From Trichobilharzia szidati (lineage: Eukaryota; Platyhelminthes; Trematoda; Strigeidida; Schistosomatidae): a stretch of 64,000 nucleotides of DNA. The notes beneath the pieces are model-generated. The model was given only the letters and a program-made list of their open reading frames with translations. It was not told the origin of the DNA and did not search any database. Each line of letters starts with the position of its first letter. Position 1 is the first letter of the stretch. The stretch is from NCBI GenBank assembly GCA_944472155.2, contig OX235273.1:8157204-8221203 (forward strand), written 5' to 3'. The translations under genes were made by a program, and so were the position numbers. Below, piece by piece: positions 54,623 to 64,000 of the stretch.

Positions 54623-55249
54623 GAGATGTCTACATACCACATACAATTCTACTTTTGAATTTCAACTGTGCTCTAACCGGAAAGACAAAATTATTTCACC
54701 TAGTTTAATTTATGTGAAGCCTCATATGAACGTCGAAAATAATTTCGGAACAGAAGAAGTACACCCTTCCACAGTCTGATTAAAACGTGAGCTTCCGAAT
54801 ACCTCCATAGTATACTGAGTGTAATTTCTCTTATTCTGTTTGTTCACTCTGGCGAGTGTTAAAAACATTCGCAAGTTCACCCTAGACACGAGAAGAGGCA
54901 TTACCATCGATGGATGGCAGATTATCCCAATACACAGGGTGAGCACTCCTGATTGGTGACCTTTGTTCAGAAGATGTGTACACCTGAACTCTTTTTAATT
55001 GACATTCATCAACAAAAAAATGGTGTCGTGTATTTCTTGAAGGGGAAATGCGGAGATATAATGATGAATTGGTTCATACTTCACACAACCTACTGTCAAT
55101 GTATGTTTGGACGGAAGATCGTGGATGAGGAGGAAATATTATGCAAAAAACAGTGCTGAAAATTCTCTACATTATAAAAACATCGTTGCAGAATGAAGCG
55201 GTTATTTTTATCATTTATTATTCTCATATGACTGTCAAATACTGTACCT
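54623..55249. other. No recognised feature
   Basis: Short open frames without domain resemblance; no repeat family identified. Confidence 0.4.
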
Positions 55250-56440
55250 ATTTCTTCAAGTATTTGTGTAATAAATTCTGCTGAACATTGTGCCATTATA
55301 TCAACACTGATCAGAGTAAAGATGTTAGATATGATGGAGAAGATTTGTTGCTTAGGAGTATGATTTTGATTTGGTTGTGTTCTCTGAGCTGACTGGATAG
55401 GTAATTTGGGAAGCTTTCATTGACCTACTGGGAAACGTCTTCAGCTCATCATACTTCAATTTGTTGAAGTGAGCTTTTAGATTTCTCCACGAGTTTATTA
55501 GTCATCTCTCCCGGTGAGTGACCTTGAACGTGATTGGTCGCTCTTGTGTGTTTTTCACACCCTCTAGGCTACTTGTATTGGAATTGATTTTTTCTTTGAC
55601 TTGAACTTTGACCCTTTGTATGTGAGGTTTCCTTCTCACCGATTGCTAAATTTTGTCTATCTCGATACGTCTGCTGATTGACGATTCACTGGGGTACCAG
55701 TCTTCCAAAAATTCTCTAGCATTCTTGGTGATTCCTCTGTCTAATATTTGAACGCTGGTTGTCCCAGTCCTTGGTCGTCTGTATGCATTGAGTGATATGA
55801 GCGAGGAAGTGGATGTCATGTCTTTTGACAGCTAGCTTATGATCATGGATATGAAGACGAAGGGGGCATCCAATTTGGCATTGTAGTGTTTTTCGCAGTT
55901 GATGCAATCTATTTTGTAGAGGATGTTGGTTTTATCTTCCTTCGCTGTTGAGTCTCTGGCTTGACATAGAATTGAGTGAAGTGAATTTGTTGGTTTGTGT
56001 GCGACGTCAATACCTAAAGATTTGAAGAGTCTTTCAGTGACTTCTGATATATCGTTTATATATGGTAGGGCGATTTTCTTTGTGCTTTCCTTGGGGGCTT
56101 TTGGTTTGATAGGTTGGCTTGGAGGTATATGTCTTTTGATGAAAATCCGTGGATATCCATTCTTTTGGAAGACGTCCATGAGATATCTTTCTTCAATCTT
56201 CCTTAAGGTGGGAGTGCTGCAATGAGTCCTGCTTGGCTCTCTTGAATAGTGTTTGTTTACGATTCCTCTTGTATTTTTGGATTGTTGCTGTTGTAATTCA
56301 GTATATGGTCTGTGTGAGTTGATTTTCTATAAACTTGGGTTTCTAATTCTCCTGTGGTTGTTCGCGTGACTAAGACATCTGAGATTTTTGTTGTTGGATT
56401 CCTCTTCTTTTGTGAATTTGATGTCGTTGAATTGACCTCG
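55250..56440 (-). mobile_element. PLE-B, minus strand, left half (split by LINE)
   Basis: Duplicate of 25170-26270: terminal block with a decayed hammerhead-like motif (core rc at 55436-55442), GIY-YIG region and connector. Readable text includes MDVFQKNGYPRIFIKRHIPP, KKIALPYINDISEVTERLF, LGIDVAHKPTNSLHSILCQ and NILYKIDCINCEKHYNAKLD, with the shared one-base shift near 55880. The element stops at about 56440, where the LINE begins, and resumes at 59704. Confidence 0.85.
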
Positions 56441-56529
56441 GCGGCCTGTCTGAATTTTTGGGCCTGCTATCATAAAATCTACATATTGCATCCAACCTAC
56501 TGTTTACTCCATTTATTTATCACCCAAAT

Positions 56530-57375
56530 ATGAATTCTAAAAGGATCATTTACTCTCGCAAGTTTATCATTCATTTACGACCCAATGACTTTCATATTCC
56601 CAAGAAATCAAGGAGGAAGCATCGTAGTGGCTGGCAAAGAGCTCTTAAACGTACACCAATACACTTAACCACGGTCCCTGTCATAATGAACACTAACTGT
56701 CGCTCTCTGCCAAACAAAATAATGTACCTACAATCCTTGATGTCCACTGACACTTATCACAATACTGCGATAATCACATTACAAGAAACATGTTTACACG
56801 AACTGTACGATGACAATCTCATCTCTCTAAAGGACTTCATCCTATTTAGACAAGACCGAAAATGCTGTAATAAGAAAAATGGGGGTGGAGTAGCAACTTT
56901 CATTAACTCAAAATGGTCTATTTCTAATAATGTTTGCTTCTCATTCTCAAATGACTTGATAGACTGCATCACCGTCAAATGTCGTCCCAAACATCTCCTC
57001 AAATATAAACACATCTTGATCACAAACATGTACATTTCTCCAAGTTGCTCACTATCTAATCTTTCAAATTTTGCTGATGAATTCACCATGCTTGCTGCTG
57101 CCAACTTCGATAACTCTTTATCTGTTATTACTGGGGACTTCAACTTGTCAGATTGCTCCTTCCTTGAAGCACTTGGTCACGCAAACATAGTCAAATTTCC
57201 CACTCGACTAGACAAAACACTTGATTTAGTTTTTACAAATGACGAAGGAATCTATGAAGCACGTAAACGTGCACCGATCCTCAACTCTGATCACTCTATT
57301 GTTCGTGTTCTACCAAAAATTTACAGCGAAACACATATCAAAGTCTTCTCGCATCTGTCTATGAAAACACAATAA
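56530..57375 (+). CDS. LINE APE-type endonuclease domain (281 residues)
   Basis: An open frame with the endonuclease motifs in order: NTNCRSLPNK (about residues 54-63), the IITLQETCL block with the metal-binding glutamate (about 81-89), FRQDR and GGGVATFIN (about 106-127), TGDFNLSD (about 201-208), and LNSDHSIV with the catalytic SDH (about 251-258). The expected catalytic set is present. A basic N-terminal stretch (KKSRRKHRSGW) precedes the domain. The frame closes at TAA 57373-57375 before the RT; in an intact element both would be one ORF2. I infer the domain could fold but is separated from its RT. Confidence 0.85.
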   Translation: MNSKRIIYSRKFIIHLRPNDFHIPKKSRRKHRSGWQRALKRTPIHLTTVPVIMNTNCRSLPNKIMYLQSLMSTDTYHNTAIITLQETCLHELYDDNLISLKDFILFRQDRKCCNKKNGGGVATFINSKWSISNNVCFSFSNDLIDCITVKCRPKHLLKYKHILITNMYISPSCSLSNLSNFADEFTMLAAANFDNSLSVITGDFNLSDCSFLEALGHANIVKFPTRLDKTLDLVFTNDEGIYEARKRAPILNSDHSIVRVLPKIYSETHIKVFSHLSMKTQ

Positions 57376-57627
57376 AGATGCTACTCATCCGAAAACTTAC
57401 TCAATCTAAGATGCATGTTACAAAATACTAACTGGGATTTATTCCATGAAAGTTCATTAGATGACACAATCGTCAATATAACGGATTATCTTAAGTTCTG
57501 CCTTGATATATGCTGTCCCAAACAAACTCTATTCAAACGCCTCGACCGCTTCTCATCTCCTTATCTCAATTAACTTCGCAGGAAAAAAGAAACTTTATAC
57601 AAATCCAAAGACAAGTTAGGACTCAAA

Positions 57628-59340
57628 ATGATTAATGCTCAGATCAAATTTGAAATCAAAAATCCTAATGCTATCTATAATGATACACTTTTATCATGTA
57701 AATCTCCAATCAGTATGTGGAAACTTTTTAATGAAATTACTGGCAATAGTAAGCGTTGTAATACTTTTCCCTCTTATGATGTTAATGCTCTTAATCAGTC
57801 TTTTATACGCTGTCCTTCTACTTTAACTACCTCTAATGTTACCTATCATGTTGCTGAAAACTTTCATGACTTTAATACTCTCGATGTTCTAAAATGTCTT
57901 AAAACACTCAAGCCCTCACGTAGCCTAGGTCCTGATGGTATACCTGCCTATGTTCTAAAACAATGTGCAGATGTGTTGTGTTCTCCACTAACCAACATCC
58001 TAAATGCCTCTTTCTCCAAAAATATCGTACCTGATGCATGGAAAGACATCAAAAATGTCCCTGTCCCCAAACCTGGAAACGGCAAGAACGTAAAGTTCAG
58101 ACCCATTGCCATCACTTCCCCATTTCTAAAGCTTATGGAAAAACTAGTACTTCTTAAACTTGAACCCTCCCTTAAAAACTTTGAAGACCCCGAACAATTT
58201 GCCTATAGACAGGGTAGGAGAACTTTAGACGCTGCAGCTGTCTGACACAACAACATCGTATCATCACTAGATAAAGGCGCTAAATACGTCCGCTGCACGT
58301 TTCTTGATTTCACTTCTGCTTTCGACTCTGTTCCTAGATGTCTCTTGCTAAATAAGCTCTCTTTGACAAAAACCGAGTCCTGGGTCACTAACTGGTTGCA
58401 TTCCTACTTCTCCGACAGAATGCAGTACACCGTATACAAAGGTAAATCCTCCTCTACTGTACTCACTGAAGCCGGAGTCCCCCAAGGCGCTGTACTCTCC
58501 CCACTTCTCTTTTCCTTCTTTCGTTCTACATGACTTACCATCTTCAAATGACATTAATTTTGTCAAATACGCTGACGATCTGTCTGTATCTTTGCCTATC
58601 AAATGTCAAAGTGACTGCTCTAAACTTAATGGCTTTCTGTCAGAAATCAGCCAAAGGTCCAAGGAAAATAGTCTTACCTTAAACCCCTCCAAATGCCAAA
58701 CGGTCAATTTCACCTTTAGGCATAAATCCGACCTAAACAAACTGGTTGGCTCTTACGAGGTATGCAACATAGATGGCACTGAAATAGAAACTAAATCGGA
58801 AACTAAATACCTAGATGTCATTCTATCTGCTAATCTCTCCTGGTCGTCTCATATCTTGGCGATTTCTAAGAAAATATTCCGTCTTACCTTCTAAATTAAG
58901 AAGTTAAAACATTCTGGTATAACCCAACCCTTACTCCTACAATTCGTTAACTCTCGCATTCTGCCTATTATTCTCTATTGTTCCCCCTTAGTTTTCCCGC
59001 CCGGGCTACTGAAGAAAGACTATAACATATTACGCAGGATGTTAAATGTTGTCAGCAGAGTAAGCAACGTGCCACTTAACCAGGTTGTTAATATTCTGGT
59101 TGACAGGCACATGGACTCATGTGAAAAATGGGCCAAATCCATTGTATCTAACTCACACCACCCTCTTCACTCACAACTCTCCCCTGGTATCTCATCAGGT
59201 AAAAGCAGAAGCCTGTAAAGAAAACTATATGCTCGCACTAGCAAGTACAAAAACTCAACCATACCCTACTTAGCTCGTGTTCTGTGTGATAAAGAAAGCA
59301 TTAGGCGTGACACCTATAATTCATTAAATAGTCAGTAGTA
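57628..59340 (+). pseudogene. LINE reverse transcriptase, broken frame
   Basis: RT in several pieces: SMWKLFNEITG, SLGPDGIPAYVL, PVPKPGNGKNVKFRPIA, FAYRQGRRTLDAAAV (a TGA follows), FLDFTSAFDSVPR, GVPQGAVLSP, a one-base shift near 58525, KYADDLSV with YADD at 58568-58579, LNPSKCQTV, a stop near 58892, VNILVDRHMDSCEKWAKS, and the C-terminal YKNSTIPYLARVLCDKE. Catalytic residues survive but the frame has at least four breaks. Confidence 0.9.
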
Positions 59341-59703
59341 CAACTGGATCTCGTCTTTCCAACTCACATCATCAATAGGTACAACATTTTCTTTCTTCCT
59401 TTTCCTTTTCTCTCTCTTTTTTCCCGTCATGTGCTGCTTTGTCTCTTTCTCTCGCTTACGCCAGTTAATAAGACAGCTCCCACTTTTCTAACACCTTCAA
59501 ACACTGTTCAGCGTTGGCTTTGCTACCGACATGGCAATATGTTGTTGTAATAATGAACTGAGATTTCCTCAATCTATGTAGAATTCTATTTATTGATAAT
59601 GTACTAACTGGATGCAATACTGTAGTAAAAATGCTGAGAATTCCATTCTGTATCACAAGTACTGTTTTGGAATAAAGCAAATTATTATTATTATTATTAT
59701 TAA

Positions 59704-60256
59704 ATGTTGTTTATTAAATTGTGATTTTTATCTAACTCGTTTCTTTTGATTATTACAAATGTCTCGTCTGCATAACGTATCCAGATATTGGGTTTGATCT
59801 TTGGTAGGATTATATTTTCGAGCCTTTTTATGACTGCTTGTGCAATCAAACCTGATATTGGCGATCCCATGGGTGTTCTTTTGACTTGTTCATATATTTG
59901 TCCGTTGAATTGGAACTACGTTGTTAGGCATAGGTTTATGCATTCCATCCAACTTGTGTGTTGCATTTTTGATTGTTGCGAGAGAGGTGTTCGTCGTTGC
60001 TGAGTAATTGTTCCACGGTCTCCTTTGCTAGTTTTTGTTCGATTGAGGTATATAATGCTGTGACGTCGAAGGATATCATTATTTCTTGTTCATCTATTTG
60101 GATGTCTTTGATTTTGTCTAGAGATTGGGTAGCAGAGTTGATGGAGTGATCACAAGATTCCTTTAGGTGTTTCAGTTTTCTGCATAATTCTTTGGATAAG
60201 TTATATGTTGGAGTTCCTAGAGAAATCTGAAAGCTCACTTCAACAGATTGAGGCAT
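59704..60256 (-). pseudogene. PLE-B RT, minus strand, right half (split by LINE)
   Basis: Minus-strand RT: GTPTYNLSKELCRKLKHLKE, IDEQEIMISFDVTALYTSIE with the first catalytic aspartate, LAKETVEQLLSND, and after a break NIWIRYADETFVI, where the YxDD active site has become YADE (near 59765). Continuous with 55250-56440 before the LINE insertion. Duplicate of 26290-26770. Confidence 0.85.
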
Positions 60257-60259
60257 GTG

Positions 60260-60292
60260 CTGAAGATGTCACCTAGTAGGGTGATGAAAGCT
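60260..60292 (+). ncRNA. Hammerhead-like motif of PLE-B, copy 3
   Basis: ctgaaga 60260-60266, tg, stem TCACC (60269-60273), loop tagtag, stem GGTGA (60280-60284), t, gaaa (60286-60289). Same position and orientation relative to PLE-B as the motif at 26804, as expected from the duplication. Confidence 0.55.
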
Positions 60293-61299
60293 TCGCAAAT
60301 TAACTATCCAGCTCAGAGAACACAACCACATCAAAATCATCCACCTGAGCTACACATATTCTCCATCATATCTTAATCCTTGTAGACACTTTAAATACTC
60401 GCTAGAAGACAGAACAACACCAGCGGGGAATATTTTGGTAGATTGACAGGAATTAAACATGGAAAATTATGTGAAATATAAAGATGAAGTTCATTTAGTC
60501 ATTTGGCTAGATGATATTCATTATAATAAAGGTTTTCTTGTATTTCCCAGTGAATGAATGAAAAACAAATCGATATTGTTGTTTATTACTCACTTCTGGC
60601 TATTTAATGCTGCTATTAGCTTTATCAAAGCGATAATATTAAACCAGAATTTACAAAATCTCAGCTTGTATATATGTATATTTCATCGTTTGTCGACGTG
60701 AGGTAATCTTTATGTTGTTGTCAAGTTGGCCAATTGCTAAAGATAACAAAACCGAGTGTCGATTTTTGCTTTTGATAAGTGTATAAAATTATAAAAACAG
60801 CATGTGTTTATGCAGTGAAATCTCTGATCACGTCAGTGTTGATTTCGTCACTTCAGGTGGTGGGATAGGTGTTGTAACCAGGTCAATAACTATCTTAGTC
60901 CATCATTCCTATTCAGACAACTTCGATTCCATTTGATATGAAGTGCTTCTGATGATAGTAGACGTTCTTTGTGATCTCTGAAATTTCAATGTTGTCAAAA
61001 TCTCAGTTATGACCTGATGCTATAGCGCGTAGACAGATCTCTAGATGATAAATTGTCAAGCTTTTCTAGTTCATCTGGATTTCTCAATGGTTGATCTGAT
61101 ACTCTTTGGCGTTCGTTTCTTCTGATCTTGATTTCTCTCTGGCAATGTTTATCCAATCCATTTCACATCACATTCCAAGCAAGCATTTTATGTTATAGAT
61201 ACAATTAGATTGAGAGTCCTTTGGAAGTTGATCTTTGACATTGACAAGGTTGCTTTTTATAGTGTGTCTGATATTTTGAAGAAAACTGTGCTGTTGTGT

Positions 61300-61690
61300 C
61301 TATTGACTACTCTTTTGATATCCTTTGACCTTTATGATCTATACAGAATGACGACTGTGGAGGCCCATATCTTCGGAATCCATTTCCCACCATAATTATC
61401 GTCGGTGTTGATTTTATTGATGCGGTACTTAGGGTGGTTATTCTTCTTGAGAGTCTCAGTAATATTTGATATTTCTCCTTCTTCTTCTTTTCTCTTCTCA
61501 TTCGTTATTATCAAAGAGTGTGCTTGTCTCAGAAGACTTGAAACAACTGATACCTTTGCAATGATACCATGTGATCACTCGAAGTCTGAATACTTTCTGG
61601 AGTGTATTTCCTTCCTGAATGTGAGACATATTTTCCATTCAGTCAACTTTTCTGTCGAATCACTACTTCAATGACTGATGTTTATTTAAA
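61300..61690 (-). pseudogene. PLE thumb and connector fragment (duplicate)
   Basis: Counterpart of 27700-28190. Minus-strand traces such as ITETLKKNNHPKYRINKINT and IITNEKRKEE remain; the linker block is broken. No catalytic motif. Confidence 0.55.
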
Positions 61691-62084
61691 TTTGAGTGAA
61701 AAGATCCCATCGTCGATAAATCACAAAAAACGATGAGGAGTACTCGTTATTACTTTTCCAGCCACATTCATTTCACACCACATACAATCCGCATTCATCT
61801 TCATTTCTTAAGAGATATTTACTGTTAAATTTATCTCAATACATTTTAGTTATGGAACGAATCACTAAAATGGTATATTCAGAAATTATACGAGCTTCAA
61901 AATATTTCAAGTATAGTTGTAAGTTCTATAAAATCTGACGTAGTATTTTCTCATTATGATACGCTTTTCCTACATCTAAGATTCCTGTATCACTTGTGTA
62001 TATAAGAACAAGCAGTTGAGTGAAGACAATCTCAGTCGATTCATTCATTCAGCTATTCAATATTGTAGATCAAGTGTTGATTTG

Positions 62085-62540
62085 CAGGAATTTGATTGGT
62101 TATATGGTTGATCAGGAACTGACACCAGTTAGAGAACTATTGTAAAGCCAGCTGGAAGTCCTGGACAGCTGTTTCGTTCCACCAGTTTCTGACTAATCAG
62201 CAGCACACACCCACTAGCAGGGTTCGAATCCTAGGCCTTCCATTTACAAGGGAAGCTCATAGATCATCGGCCTACTGAGACAATGCAAATCCCCACAAAT
62301 ATATATATCCCAAAAATTGTGTATCACGGACTCTCAGGAGTCAGAATTCATGGACCACTGGGTTGGGTCTAAGTGGACACCTTGTAACCAGAAGTTCCTA
62401 GCTAGGAACCTTGGTGGTGCGTGCATACTTATGAAGACACCCAAACTAGTTGGACAAAATAGCTGTCCAGTACTCCCAGCTAGTTTTCCAATGCTCGTGA
62501 CCAATCCTGCAACTAATATTGTCTGTTTGTCAAACACATC
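62085..62540. mobile_element. SINE-A inverted pair (duplicate)
   Basis: Minus-strand copy 62085-62285 (ggttcgaatcc near 62222; tail ggacagctgtttcgttcc) and plus-strand copy 62330-62540 (gtgcgtgcatactt; agctgtccagtactccc). Corresponds to 28615-29055. Confidence 0.7.
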
Positions 62541-63239
62541 ATGAAATTTAATTAATTTGGAGGATTGTTAACACCATCAAAATATTTCAAACAAACGGAG
62601 TACTAGTCAATATGTAACTAAGGCAGTGATGACTTGTAAGGCTGGACTAAATAAAGTTTGCGTAATACACTTTTAGAAAAATTGAGTAGCTATCAGATAA
62701 CACAGAGATTAGTATCAAAATGGCTAGTAAAGAAAGTGATGTTAATGTCATACTGGAAATGCCGATAAAAACTACTAAGAACAAGATATTGGTAACAATT
62801 TAGCTTGGCGTTTCGCTCAAAGCAGACGAGTGGTTAGACGAGTTCCTGTTGAGTACAAAAATCATAGTTCTCCCTGTAAATGCTCACTTCCTCAGTATAC
62901 AGTGTATAAAGACAGTCTTCTGGAGGCCAAATTTCACTTTGCAGATAATTACGAATAGATTTCCTTTGGATATCGAGTGACGAGAGCTGAATATGTGTTT
63001 GATTACAGGACTCTGTATTGATTGACTTATCCGGACGTTTTCTACAGAAATGCCATAAATAATGTTCCCCGCCTCGTTTAGAGAAGAATACGCACCGAAC
63101 GACATATATACCCGGCTAAATAGGACCAGGTGAATTGGTAGATACACAGAGAACAGGTCAAATACGATAGTTCATCTTTTGACTTATTAGAGAACTCTAG
63201 GTGACAGGAGAATGTCAATCTCAATATAGATGCAATCGA

Positions 63240-63985
63240 TGTTGTTTTCAGGGTGTTTGATATTCACTTCTTTACAGCATCATTAGGATTGCCCCCTATG
63301 AGCTCTACATTTATGCACAACATCTTCTTTGTCAGATGGATGGGATTTTCGTCATTGATTTCCAATCTTAGGTGTTTATCTTTACAGCCCAGGCGATAAC
63401 CATTTCTGGTTAGCGTCTTCAACCAAAGTGTCATCTCTAGACCTACTAACTTAGAGTTGCAAATTATTCGGATCTGCGTCCAAAGATGTATTATCAGGCT
63501 TCGTGTGCGATTCACACGAATCAAACTCGACATGTTTGTCAGCTGACCGTTCCATATAAACTTTCCGTGCACCGATTTCTTCAATGTTCAATCAGGGTTT
63601 GTGTGCTAATTGAAAGTCGACAAACGAAATGGTCTGTTCGGTTTTTACTTCAATAGTAAATTTCATGGTTGCGTGGCAACTATTAAGAACTTGTAAGACA
63701 CATTTCAGTGTCCATTCTAGTATGTCTCGCTTGACACTAAATACTTATTTGAAAATTGAATGCAATCAGGCATTATTGAGAGATGGCTTCAGTTTGTAAA
63801 CAGTTGTACTTCTCCTGTCACATCCATTCTTCTCCGTCTTCTTCTTACGAAGTGGGTATCTGTGCTGTAAAGTGTTATCACCCATTGGTGTGGTGATTAT
63901 CGAACTGAAATTTTCGACCATACAGTCAATACCTTTCGACAACATTTTAAGAGTCATCATTTACTTCAATTTGGACTCTGTCGTC
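63240..63985 (-). pseudogene. PLE-C RT thumb and connector (duplicate)
   Basis: Minus-strand frame with KKSVHGKFIWNGQLTN, NRTRSLIIHLWTQIRIICNS, LTRNGYRLGCKDKHLRLEI and MLCINVELIGGNPNDAVKK, the same PLE order as 29770-30490 and somewhat less broken. Upstream (63600-63985) is an eroded RT part without a clear active site. It ends near the window edge. Confidence 0.7.
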
Positions 63986-64000
63986 GACTGATTGAACCAG

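Larger units (their letters stand above)
56440..59703 (+). mobile_element. CR1/Jockey-group LINE, near full length, broken
   Basis: Has both endonuclease (56530-57375) and RT (57628-59340) plus the 3' UTR. It ends tgctgagaattcca ... tggaataaagcaaatta with an ATT repeat (59684-59703). It is inserted in the minus-strand PLE-B, whose homologous sequence is continuous at 26270-26280 in the other copy of the duplication, so insertion followed the duplication. Stops and shifts: the ORF break after 57375, an in-frame stop near 57570, TGA near 58244, a shift near 58525, stops near 58892 and 59216. It is not autonomous. Confidence 0.9.
60360..64000. repeat. Segmental duplication, copy 2 (right part)
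   Basis: Follows 26930-30504 in order to the window edge with small insertions and deletions, so it continues beyond. Contains the same PLE fragment (61300-61690), SINE-A pair (62085-62540), unknown block (62545-63235) and PLE-C fragment (63240-63985). Confidence 0.85.

Noticed and set aside
1..64000. LTR retrotransposons or DNA transposons
   Set aside because: I saw no protease, integrase, gag or transposase motifs and no clean pair of long terminal repeats.

Overview
The window looks like repeat-rich nuclear DNA of a schistosomatid blood fluke (Platyhelminthes, Trematoda). The evidence is an A+T-rich sequence with no operons, decayed Penelope-like, RTE-type and CR1/Jockey-type retroelements, tRNA-derived SINEs, and a SINE carrying the Sm-alpha hammerhead ribozyme known from schistosomes. 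I found no convincing host protein-coding gene, no true tRNA or rRNA gene, and nothing prokaryotic. Genus and species cannot be fixed by reading alone; a sex-chromosome or heterochromatic origin is possible but unproven.

Layout. 1-3760: a GC-rich 28S-derived segment, a 1-kb repeat (called IR-1 here) and the first Penelope-like (PLE) fragment. 4850-13450: RTE elements on the minus strand, including one 2.7-kb copy with endonuclease, reverse transcriptase (RT) and 3' end (6484-9170), plus one PLE. 14410-22070: PLE, RTE and SINE fragments. 22500-30500: nested copies of a PLE family (PLE-B) with hammerhead-like motifs at its ends, followed by a segment that recurs at 59704-64000. 30800-35060: Sm-alpha, SINE and RTE pieces, an inverted second IR-1 copy, and a second 28S-derived insertion with a visible 15-bp target-site duplication. 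35060-37600: a CR1-type LINE with an open 522-residue RT frame. 37605-41240: a third PLE family (PLE-D) and a PLE-A 3' end. 40842-49184: two almost identical units of a 4,328-bp tandem repeat, with a rearranged third unit to about 50800. 51360-55240: PLE-D, SINEs and the better hammerhead SINE. 55250-64000: a second copy of the 25-30 kb segment, split by a near full-length CR1-type LINE (56440-59703).

How the parts interact. The LINEs carry their own endonuclease and RT. Two SINE families end in sequence resembling the 3' ends of two different LINEs here, as expected if they borrow those machineries. PLE copies combine RT and GIY-YIG parts and often occur as head-to-head fragments. Almost all reading frames are broken, so most of this is an archive of past transposition overlaid by segmental duplication, inversion and probable gene conversion. 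Element names PLE-A to PLE-D, SINE-A to SINE-C and IR-1 are labels local to this report. Percent identities were not computed; comparisons were made by eye.
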